64,000 bases of DNA from Pseudisothecium myosuroides. Lineage: Eukaryota; Streptophyta; Bryopsida; Hypnales; Lembophyllaceae. This document shows, piece after piece, positions 1 through 9,452 of the stretch. The notes below the pieces were generated by a model. It was not told where the DNA came from and made no database searches. It saw nothing but the letters and a program-made list of their open reading frames with translations. The stretch lies in assembly GCA_951799445.1 (NCBI GenBank), contig OX637293.1:23684001-23748000 (forward strand), given 5' to 3'. The first letter of the stretch is position 1; every line of letters starts with the position of its first letter. The position numbers and the translations under genes are program-made.

Positions 1-154
1 CAAATTTAATGACATGTTTCAGGCTTCTACAAAAAGGCAATACGGCAAGCACAGAGCAACCTCAATTATTGTACACCTTCAAAGCCCTCGAAGCTCCAGG
101 ACCGCTAGCTGCAAAGATCTGACAGAGGGAAACCTTACAAAGCAGGTGTTGATC

Positions 155-1836
155 TTATACACTTCCTGATGGCCCAGGAACTTTTGAGCTGCCCTGATTC
201 GCCACCTGTGGAGGATACGCATTCACTGGATATCCAGTTTGTGGCGGATAGCCAGCTTGGGGGGGAGGATACCCAGTTTGTGGAGGAGGATACCCGGTTT
301 GTGGAGGGTAAGAATACATGGCCGGGTTGGCAGTTGTTTGTGTTCCAGCGGGAGGAGGATAACCATAAGGAGAGTTACCCATGGGTTGCATGGGATAGCC
401 GCCCGGCTGATCCACACGACGTCTGAAGTATCCCAAGCAGGACAGACACAAGAAGAAAATCAAAATGAACAAGATTACTGAACTTAAGATGTATAAGACC
501 ACACGCCACGTTGAATACTTGCCTGCACACAAAGACAGCACCGAAGTTGCATCATTAGGCATCTGGTGTTCTTCATATACAGATGTCTCTGGGTAATGAA
601 CTGCTTGGACAACCTTAAGTAGAATGACAAGGGTGCCCCACCAATCTCAGTTCAAACCCGTTGTCAACCTCGTTGACAAAAGGTCAAACACAAAGTGGCT
701 AGAAGATAGCCCAGTCATTTAGGGTTTGTCCTGTCGTGAAACAAACTTGTAATCTAATGTTCTTGGCTTGAAATATATATTAGAAAAGAAAGTTTTCAAG
801 GTTGAAGAGAGGACAAGTACAAAACGGGCTCCTATCTCCTCGCCAGTACATTGGCCCTTGACAAGAATGAAAACCAACCTTAGTGAGGCATCGACATGGA
901 GAAAGATTGAACAGAGTTAAGTTAAGATTCCAGAAAGATGACTCAGAAAGAAATACAATTAAGGTCATGGAGAATTTAACGTACAGTTGTAGCCATTGCC
1001 GGTGTAGTACCCGTCACAAGCGCAGAAAGAAACTTGATCGTACTTGAGGTAGCAAGTCGCATGGTTGCCGCATGAAGGTGAGCATGCTAAACACATCAAT
1101 CAAATCAGATGCCAGTTCAGATCAATAGGATCGAAGAGAAATGGTTCACACAGAACTAGTACCCGACACTTTATAGGGTATCTAAGGCATCAATATACCA
1201 TCGAATGTGCAAAGGAACCTAGTGCAATTACAAAAACTGCTGTTAATCAGATCAAACCCTATCTAGAGGACCCTATTTAGTAAGTAAAAATATTAGACCC
1301 TAAATAGAAGCGCTGCACGCAACCGTTCAAGCCTTGTGACAAACCCTACATATTATTTCTGCTTATTAGCACCCCAAAACCAGTATCCCCGGTTTCTTAT
1401 TCTGCAGGATCTTCAAAGCATCAAACCTGGACGAACAAACCCTACGTTTCCTTCTCTGGTTCCTCTAGTACAAACTAACCGACCATCGACTCACAAGCAC
1501 GCAAGGTAGATAAAAAATGAGCGTGATGGGAGTCATACCTCTTAAACCCTAACACAAACGAACAAACTTGTCATCTACTCTACGGGTGACAACTACCCCA
1601 TTACGAACACTTTCCTTCCAGGCAACCTATTTCAAACCCTGGACGCACTTCCACAGTAACCAAAATACCACAACCCATGCGCTTCCTTCCTTCCTTCTAA
1701 CAAAAAAAACCCTTCAAACCCCCAAGAATCCACAAACTAGGATCTCACCTTGCGCATCCACAGGGCTAACTAACAACAGCGAAACCCCAGCCAGCACTCC
1801 CAGCACCGCCAGCGTCCGCCCCGCTCCGCCCGTCAT
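155..1836 (-). CDS. EGF-like, single-pass membrane protein with YPPQ-rich tail (3 exons)
   Basis: Exons, in transcript order, are 1836-1749, 1086-985 and 522-155. All introns are GT-AG, both junctions are phase 1, and the product is 185 residues. Residues 1-28 form a signal peptide (hydrophobic core LAVLGVLAGVSLLLV, ending VDA before Q29). Residues 31-64 hold six cysteines (31, 35, 41, 51, 53, 64) with EGF spacing, including CACDGYYTGNGYNC; the last cysteine codon is created by the second splice. Residues 71-96 are one long hydrophobic span followed by RRR, which predicts an outside EGF module and a cytosolic tail. The tail (97-185) is built of repeated YPPQ/GYPPP units, as in rhodopsin-type and glycine/proline-rich plant proteins. 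The exon structure is read directly. Location and topology are inferred. No ligand or named family is recognised; a cell-surface or endomembrane scaffold role is possible. Confidence 0.85.
523..984 (-). other. Intron 2 of the EGF-like gene
   Basis: The donor is GTACGT at 984 and the acceptor is TGTGTGCAG ending at 523. The splice completes the sixth EGF cysteine codon (T from exon 2, GC from exon 3). No other feature is seen inside. Confidence 0.8.
1087..1748 (-). other. Intron 1 of the EGF-like gene
   Basis: The donor is GTGAGA at 1748 and the acceptor is GTTTAG ending at 1087. It contains a telo-box-like AAACCCTAA at 1544-1552. No further gene is seen inside. Confidence 0.8.
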
Positions 1837-2509
1837 GTCGACCCCTTAATTTCGCCTGCCTGCACACCAACCCAAACGTAAATACATACAGCCAAAAATC
1901 TCTCCAAAACAAGAAATGAGCTCGCGCAACACGCACCCATCTCCTGACCAGAATTTCGTCCACTTCCTCGTCTAAATTAGGGTATGTGCCATACCCGCAC
2001 TGCGGTGGTGCAATTCGAAGCCGAAACCGAAAACCCAGCACTGAGAAAGTAGCCGCACTCGATTGCTGTACGGAGAGGCTTCAAATGTTGTGTGAGGTTG
2101 GAAGAGTGGGTGTATAAGTCGGTATAGGCCTAGGGGGAGAGACACGTCGCGCTGGCTCCCCGGGTTTTCGTGGTGCCGCGCGCGACGCGTACGCCGCGGG
2201 TGTGTGTGCGCGCGACTTCGCAGGTTCTGCGAAGCCACTGGTTGGTAGGTATGAGCAACCACAAAGCGCCGTCATAACAGTCTGTAAGTTAAGGTGGAGC
2301 CACCCATAACCGACCAAATAAGCAATTTTGCACATATCTGGAGTAGTGCAATGCGAAGCAAATATTTCCCTATGTGCGAAAATAGAAATGACAAGGATTG
2401 CAAACAATTTGGTAATTTTATCACTTGAACTGAAATTACTATGAATTTTGAAAGCCCAAAGTTGGTCTGGACCCATGTCCAATGTCTGAACTATTCCAAA
2501 ACTGCTCAT
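1837..2509 (-). promoter_or_regulatory. Upstream region of the EGF-like gene, with a CpG-rich patch
   Basis: This stretch lies between the start codon and the nearest transposable element. It holds an unusually CpG-dense block at about 2145-2235 containing several CGCG steps, followed by a perfect short hairpin (CTTCGCAG, GTT, CTGCGAAG) at about 2214-2232. Open frames here encode nothing recognisable. A promoter or 5' leader role is inferred from position only; no TATA box was assigned. Confidence 0.4.
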
Positions 2510-2739
2510 TTAACCCTTAAACGTCGAAGCGGACGTTTTGTGGCCGATGAATGACAAGAGAATCTCCTGTGTAGGACAGAAGTGTAACTATTCATCCTTG
2601 GAATTTTGTGTGGAAAGGGAAGATCATGAATAGAAGTTTGACCTCCAGTGAACATTTTTGGTTTTTTTAAAGAAGATGATGTCATCCGATGCCAAAAGGG
2701 ATGAATTCCACGGTCACCAGCCCGGCGTTGAAGGGTTAA
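2510..2739. mobile_element. Short TTAA-flanked inverted-repeat element (family D)
   Basis: The left end reads TTAACCCTTAAACGTCG and the right end is CGGCGTTGAAGGGTTAA, so about 17 terminal bases are inverted repeats with two or three mismatches. TTAA is present at both outer edges (2510-2513, 2736-2739). It is about 230 bp with no coding capacity. Both the target and the CCC-type terminus match the larger TTAA elements of the window, but the internal sequence differs. It sits about 670 bp upstream of the EGF-like start codon. Confidence 0.65.
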
Positions 2740-4212
2740 GGCGGGACTACTTATTGTTCACTTTGGCACTCCAAACCAAGCACAAGAATTGATGTTCGGA
2801 ACCCAAGAACTCATGGTTGGAAATTAGTCACAGACTCTCATGAATTTAAAACACTCTATTGAATATTGATGGAGCAGTAGTTGGTAATGGGTGGCTCAAC
2901 CTTAGTTAACCTTCAGAGAGGCTACCTTGAGTCCTGAGTCATCTCCACGCGGTTCATCCGACATTACTGACTGCTTTTGCTTAGAGTGAATCTTCCATTT
3001 ACCACACACATCCCAAAACCAGACTGACAACAACCATTGCCCATAACATTATTAATGTTTGAAGGGGGTGTTCTTTTGCTTTTCCCCATAATTGGGACCC
3101 TCTAGTGACCAACCAAACAATGAATCCTCAAAAGCTTTTGAGAACCCAACATTACAGAATCAGATAGCCAATAATGTTCTTAGAAGTAAAACTGAAATCT
3201 TCCTCCAGGTATCTAGGGGAGAATAATACCTCTACCTGGGGGAGGCAATCCAGCTTGTTAAACAATATTATGTTATTTATTGAACACTAACTGCACAATG
3301 CAACCACCAATTCAATTGCTATGAGAACAAAATTTTGTATCATGGCCTAATGATAGCAAACTCTATGGCAAAGGGCTGTAAGGAATTTTTTAACTAGATT
3401 TCAGCTTCATTGCCTTTAAATTGCAATAAAATTTGTAGCAAGAATTTTTTTTGCATTTTTTTCTTCAAAGGTGAAGCTTAACATGACATTCAATAATTGC
3501 TCCAAATTTCTAAACATGAAAGTCTTCATACTTATGTGGAGAAGGATTTGAATTTTGTTTGGGTAGTGATTGGCCAATGTACTATACTACTTTTGTAAAT
3601 CACTCATCATTCTCTTTCTTATTTGTTATTTGTTATTTGTTGCCATTGGGGTTTGAAACCTAGTCTCCACCATTACAATGGAGAGCCTTTGCATTCAGTG
3701 AACCTACTTCACTTCAATGACCAATTCCACCCTTTTATTCCATTTATACCCTTCATATTCCTTGTTTGATGAGAAAAGCATGTGTTGTGATTTTTTTCCA
3801 AGGCCATTTTGGACTCCTTCCTCATGTTTTTTTATCTTTTACTTGAAAAAATTGACACATGGGTGAGGTTTGGACTTTGGGCTTGGCCATTGGAGGCTTC
3901 ACACTATGGCCGGCTAAAGGCTCCAATTTCTAAATTGCAGGGCCTATTTATTGCCCATTTCTTTGGACTCTCACCAAAGTTTGGACTTTCACTTCCACAA
4001 ACTCTTGACTTGGATGGACATAGTGTGAAGCGGCCCTTATAGTGCTTTCATCTTCAAGTGCCAATGAGAAAAAACTTCAATTAGATTGTTAAAGACTTCA
4101 AGAGGAATCTAACCTAATTTACTTCATAATTTTTCAATGCTCGATTAATATTCTATGAATTATTGAAGTTGAAAGTTTAGGATACCTACACATGTCACCA
4201 GACCTAGTCTTT
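2740..4212. other. AT-rich intergenic DNA with dispersed repeat
   Basis: No supportable gene. About 3270-3600 is a diverged copy of about 25680-25985 (shared stretches such as ATTGCAATAAAATTTGTAG). A short TTATTTG tandem lies near 3620. Around 3205-3260 a block resembles the segment at 24340-24400. Confidence 0.5.
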
Positions 4213-4480
4213 TTAACCTCTAAAGGACTGAGGCACGTCTTAGGACAATGAAAAGAATGAAAAGAATTTTTTTTTCAAAATTCAACCATATAAATTTGTA
4301 TTAAACTACCATGGAAATGTATGGAATTTTTTTCAAAAACTAACTATACAAATTGAAAGATTACAACATTTGAATTTAGAAGAAAATGTTTTTTGTTCCA
4401 ATTTTGTCCAATAGGGCCAACAAACTGTTTTTCCTCCTAGACTAAGATGTTTATACTACACAATTTTTTTTTTGACATTA
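4213..4480 (+). mobile_element. Degenerate left part of a TTAA element (family A)
   Basis: Starts TTAACCTCTAAAGGACTGAGG, one or two changes from the family A left end. It continues with recognisable but decayed family A sequence (an A-rich run, then a block resembling the GGAATTTTTTTC and CAAATTGCAAG segments). No matching right end was found downstream, so it is probably truncated. Confidence 0.5.
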
Positions 4481-5557
4481 ATTTTGCATCTTGTATCATA
4501 TAAAATGATCTACCTACTAAAATTTTGAAGTAGAAGAGGTTGCCCAAAGCTCCCTAGGTTGCCTAAAAGTTCAAGGCAACATCACTTTTGATTTGAGCAC
4601 CTGATTGAAAAAAATTCCAACTAAAAAAGTACATGTTCACACCTTGTGTCAAAATTTTGTGAACATCCAACTAAAATTGACTTCATATGTAACTACTCAA
4701 GATTCTTTATATATATAGAATAGTCACTTGAGCCTTTAGGGGATACATTTGAAGCACAAAATGCTTCAACTCCTATTAATTGCTCTTCAAAATTTGAGGC
4801 AAAATTTGGAGACATGGTGGTACTTTTCCAACTTGTTTTCATTCCATCCATGCCCTGACATACTGATAGTGGCAAATAGAATGTAGTAATATTGCATATT
4901 CCTATTTTACATTGAATTGTGTTCAAATAAGTTTTTAAGCATGGTTCCTACTATTTTTTACCATAATAAGTTTTGTTGAAGTTTATTAGTAGTTGAAATG
5001 GATTCCTAGGTTCTTTTGGAATGTATTTTTGGACTCTGTATGAATAAACTATGATTTTTCAAAGTAGTGAAAATAGGTGAATTTAAGTCAACCCTAGGTT
5101 CTTGTATATTGAGGCAATGCATCTCAAGCAAAAATCTGCATGAGACAATTTTGCAAATATGTCACACTTAGATGTTTCTTCATGATTGGTAATTGCACCT
5201 AGTTGTGTCTAAATAAACAATTGAACATTTTTCCTTTCCTATTAAAAAATTGCTTAATTTTTTTGGTTGGATCTTCTTGGAAGTTGAACAAGGATTCTAG
5301 ATTTTTCTTGTATATATTTTTCTTAGACAACATATAAGTGACCTACAAATTCAAATTATAAAAATAGATATACAAAGAAACAACCATAAGCTCTTATGAA
5401 TAGAGACAATACAATTTTTGCAAGAATTTGTGGGGATTAGTTTCAGAAAGGGATTACAATTAGGTGTGGTTACCTTATAGGGATTTTAAAGATTTGGGAG
5501 GTAGCATTTTTGCTAACTCCATATGACTTAACAAGTTGGAGATTTGCTAACTGTTTC
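4481..5557. other. AT-rich intergenic DNA, nothing recognised
   Basis: Only short chance frames are present. There are no splice-linked coding exons, RNA gene or clear inverted repeat that I can support. Confidence 0.4.
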
Positions 5558-6040
5558 TTAATTTCTAAAGTCTCAAAGTTCCTATAGGGGACTCTTGAGA
5601 TTTTGGGTAGGCTTGTGTTATCTCAATTTTTGACAAGATTTTTTGAAACCTTTTTTAAGATAGAAAATTAAATTATCTTTCTGGGAATATAATTTTTCTT
5701 TCAATTGGTGCCTGGGAACAAAAATTATGCCATCCAAAGTCCAAAAAGCGACTCAAGGGGCAGCTAAAAAAAAATCACAAAAAATTGAGAGGGTTTTTCC
5801 TCAAAGGGTTATATTTTTGTCTACATTTGAAGCTTTGATTCATTCTATTTGGACTAATATTGGGAAAGTTATGGACAATCTTGTTTTTTGGGCAATCTAA
5901 ACATCTTTTATAAAAAAATAACTTATAGAATTCATTTTTGAATGCATTTTTTATAATTTTTCAAAAAAAATTGTTAGACAAGATTAGGTTTGCTTGTTAG
6001 AGAAATTTTATCATTGTGATTATTGCTCTTTAATTCCATC

Positions 6041-6432
6041 TTAACCCCTAAGAGCCCAAGGGATTAGGACAAAATACAAATGTATTATAAACTATAAGTT
6101 CTATAAATTTTTTGAGGTTTGCATCAAAAAAGATAATGTGAAGCACAAAAAGTAAAAAAATATTTGTACAATCAAAATTATAAAATTATTTTTCGATTCT
6201 CTTCAAATGAATTTGAAGATATAACTTCAAAAATTCACCAAAAATACAATTTTTATCTTTAGCAATTGAATTTTTTTTTCTTGGTCAAAATTGTGGTTTC
6301 TATTGATTTGTGAAAAAAAATGCATAAGATCTAGTACTAAGAACATCAACACTTTTCTCAAATAGTAAATTTTCAACACTAGGCAAATACTAAATTATTT
6401 GTGCTATTTATCTTTTAATTTTTGTTTGACCG

Positions 6433-6486
<54 letters not shown>

Positions 6487-6599
6487 AATATAATTTTAAT
6501 TTTAATTTTTTTAAATTTGAAAAAAAAAATTTAGCCCAAAAATTCTGCCTAAAGTTGGGTAGCGACCATAAAATGGTTGTTTGAGCGCTTAGAGGTTAA
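6041..6599. mobile_element. TTAA-flanked element (family C), nested in a family A copy
   Basis: The left end is TTAACCCCTAAGAGCCCAAG and the right end is GCGCTTAGAGGTTAA, with TTAA at 6041-6044 and 6596-6599. Family A sequence stops immediately before it (TTCCATC) and resumes after it. A second copy lies at 39900-41023. It has no coding capacity and carries the compound microsatellite at 6433-6485. Confidence 0.65.
6433..6485. repeat. Compound (TA)n(CA)n microsatellite
   Basis: About 12 TA units run straight into about 15 CA units, inside the family C element. The other family C copy (39900-41023) lacks it at the same place, so it expanded after the copies separated. Confidence 0.9.
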
Positions 6600-7689
6600 A
6601 ACTATTAACAACTTTATTTTCCCTTCAATCTTGAATCTACTTCTATGTAACAATTTTTTAATGAGCAAAAATTAAGTATTCTTTTGTTGAATTTTTTTTA
6701 TAGATTTTCAACTCAAATTTTCATCATAAAAAATTATAAAATCAAAATCAATAGTGCAAAAAATTTAAGTTAAGAAGATTTAGAGTAAAACAATCTAGTA
6801 GAGCAAGGTATAAAGAATTTGTTTTCTTCACTTTAAATGCAAATATCTTGCAATCTACACGGTCAAAGTTTCTAAAATTTATACCACGCATTTTTATACT
6901 AGTCTAGTACAAGATTCTACAATTAGATGTGCAAAAAGAACAATTTTTAAAGTTTTTTGCTCTTTGCAATAGAAATGTAGTAACCCGAGTGGATCAATTG
7001 TTAGCGCATGGACTACAAGTATCTTTTTGAGTACATTGTGATAAACTCACTCAATTGTGGCATTGTGAAATGAAATCTTTAACAATTAATAATCCACCTC
7101 CTCTGCATGTTTATATTTTTTGAAAAGTTGCTCTGACTGCAATCAATGTGGATTATTAACATGATATACATATCCATATTTAATTAATATTTTGTACATG
7201 TATTTTATATCCCATATCAATATTCATATTTGTACATTGTATTGTATTAATATTCTATATACAATATCCATGTATATTTTGTGTATAATATTCCATATCA
7301 CTATTAGGTAATCATATTAGTATAAGCATCCATATCATTTTGTTTTTGTTTCTGAAGATCAAAAGTAGGGAAAGGGGGTTCAAATTTTTTTCCTTCTAGA
7401 TTGACGGTTGAGGTTTAAAGCTGCAGAGGTTTTCCAAATTTCTTTTTATCAATGCCTAGGGTTTTTGAGGGAGGGGGGACGGCGACAAATTTTTCTCTTC
7501 CAAATTGATGGCTATCTAGTTTTCATGAGCGAGGGGCCAAGCACATGACTACACGCATATTTTCATTACACTATAAGGTACATGTATTCATGATGTTCAC
7601 ATGGCTTGATGAGTTGTTAAAGAGATCGCTCCCTCTATTAGCTACCTGGATACAACATTAATTAATTTTAGATACTTTGAATGCAAATT

Positions 7690-8025
7690 GAGGGAACTAT
7701 TTTTATTCAAATTCATCACGAAATATACCGTTGAAAAGGTCTTCAAAATGCACTTTCTAATAGTGTAAAGTAAGCCTCCTAATTTCAGAAATTGAGATTA
7801 CACAAAGCCTCCAAAGTCTTTTGCTAAGGATTATACAAAGAAAACATTGAATGTAGAATACAAGAACAATTTTTCTTCAAATTTATCATATAATATACCA
7901 TTAGATCATCATTCAAAATGCACTTCTAAAGGTGTGAAATATGCCTCCTAATTCCAAAAGTTGTGAACATGTGAAGCCTCCAAAGGCTATTACTAAGAGT
8001 TTGAAATAGTAGGAACAACTTGGAG
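7690..8025. repeat. Diverged tandem repeat, about 170 bp, two units
   Basis: Both units contain the same series of blocks: a run ending CAAATTYATCA, ATATACCRTT, AAAATGCACTT, GCCTCCTAATT, and AAGCCTCCAAAG. Their spacing is about 170 bp. No coding potential is seen. Confidence 0.6.
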
Positions 8026-8238
8026 AATGTGAACATAAGAACTGTAAGGAATGAAATCCAAGGGAGGAAGTCCAATGAAATTTTCCTAGTAAATTATCAT
8101 CAAAATCTTACTTAATTATCAAGCTAGTTCCCTTCACACTAGAAAAGAAGAGATTGAAGAAGTGGATGAAATCACCAAAACATCTTTATGAAATATGAAA
8201 TTTACCAATATTTGGACAAAGTTTACTAATTTCTATTC

Positions 8239-8706
8239 GGAGTAGGTAATATTGTGGATCTGTGAAGGATGGGTACTCAAAATTGGATGATTTGTTTGAC
8301 CTACTTGCATTCTAGTGACATGTGTTGCTCTACCACCAAGGGGGAAAAAATCATTGAGGAAGCCTTTTCATGGCCCCAATTTCCTTCTTATGATAGTTAA
8401 AAGTAGCATAAATAGGAATCTTCATCCTAAAGTTCTTCACCACATGAGTGATCTATAAAAGTACAAATTGTTGGAGTAGGTAATATTGTGGATCTGTGAA
8501 GGATGGGTACTCAAAATCGGATGATTTGTTTGACCTACTTGCATTCTAGTGATGTGTGTTGCTCTACCACCAAGGGGGAAAAAATCATTGAGGAAGCCTT
8601 TTCATGGCCCCAATTTCCTTCTTATGATAGTTAAAAGTAGCATAAATAGGAATCTTCATCCTAAAGTTCTTCGCCACATGAGTGATCTATAAAAGTACAA
8701 ATTGTT
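8239..8706. repeat. Near-identical 234 bp tandem duplication
   Basis: Positions 8239-8472 are repeated head to tail at 8473-8706 with about four substitutions. Unit starts read GGAGTAGGTAATATTGTGG. The low divergence marks a recent duplication or a conversion event. Neither unit has a supportable reading frame. Confidence 0.9.
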
Positions 8707-9452
8707 GGGGTGTATCCAGGGAGGTGCCCTTGCTTGTTCCACAAAGTATTTGCTCAGGTAAGGTTAGGTGAGGTAACTACATCCAATTTTGACCCCTTTC
8801 TAAAACCAACCCCTACAAATTCTTGCCTAGGGTCTAAGGTCGATTTTAAAAACAAAGTCTAGGGTCAATTTTAGAAACACCTATTTTCAACACTTTGAAT
8901 ATTCATAGTTTATTCATCCGGTGTCCAAAAAATGCATTCTCAGAGAATCTAGAATCTTCTTTGGACTACCGACAAGACTCCACAAAAAAAAATCCAATAT
9001 AATAATGAGAACCATGCTGAAATCAGCTGAATAGTTACCTTACACGAAGAGACTACGGTACACCTAACTTACAAGTGGCACTTGGCAGTTAACGGTTAAA
9101 TTAAACAAATGGAGCAGACGAAATTGCAGTAGTATTCCACTTTGTCCATTCGTCAAAGATTAATCTTGCAAGGAAAAATTGAATTCCAATCTTTTCAAGA
9201 TCAGTGACTTGTCAATTTCCACAATGGTAAAACATTAGTCAAAAGTGCCAAAAACAGCGTGTTGCCTTTGCTTGAACAACATGGAGTAACCCCTCAAAAT
9301 ATCTGCTGTAGGTAAGGATACTAATCGACTAAGAAACTCCCAATGCAAATCAACACTTCTAGAATGATACAAAACTTGGAAGCAAAATCTATGATTGGAG
9401 TCGCTGGGTGAGCAAAATCAAGCGCCAAGGTCTCTATAACCACAGTGACTAT
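8707..9452. other. Intergenic DNA and 3' flank of SERRATE
   Basis: The 3' untranslated region of the minus-strand SERRATE gene should lie in its right-hand part, just below the stop codon at 9453-9455. No other gene is seen. The poly(A) site was not assigned. Confidence 0.4.

Larger units (their letters stand above)
5558..6980 (-). mobile_element. TTAA element, family A, inverted and interrupted by a second element
   Basis: An old inverted family A copy. It starts at a decayed TTAA end (5558) and carries the family landmarks in order: the GAAACCTTTTTTAAGATAG block, GGGAATATAATTTTT, GGTGCCTGGGAACAAA and, after 6600, the CAAATATCTTGCAATCTAC block. The copy breaks off at about 6980, before the terminal repeat. 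It is split at 6041-6599 by a TTAA element of another family. Confidence 0.6.

Noticed and set aside
2081..2509. 142-codon minus-strand frame upstream of the EGF-like gene
   Set aside because: Low-complexity translation of the CpG-rich block; no domain, no conserved splice link, and it does not join the EGF exons in frame.
6399..6584. 61-codon frame through the microsatellite
   Set aside because: It translates a TA/CA simple repeat inside a transposable element.
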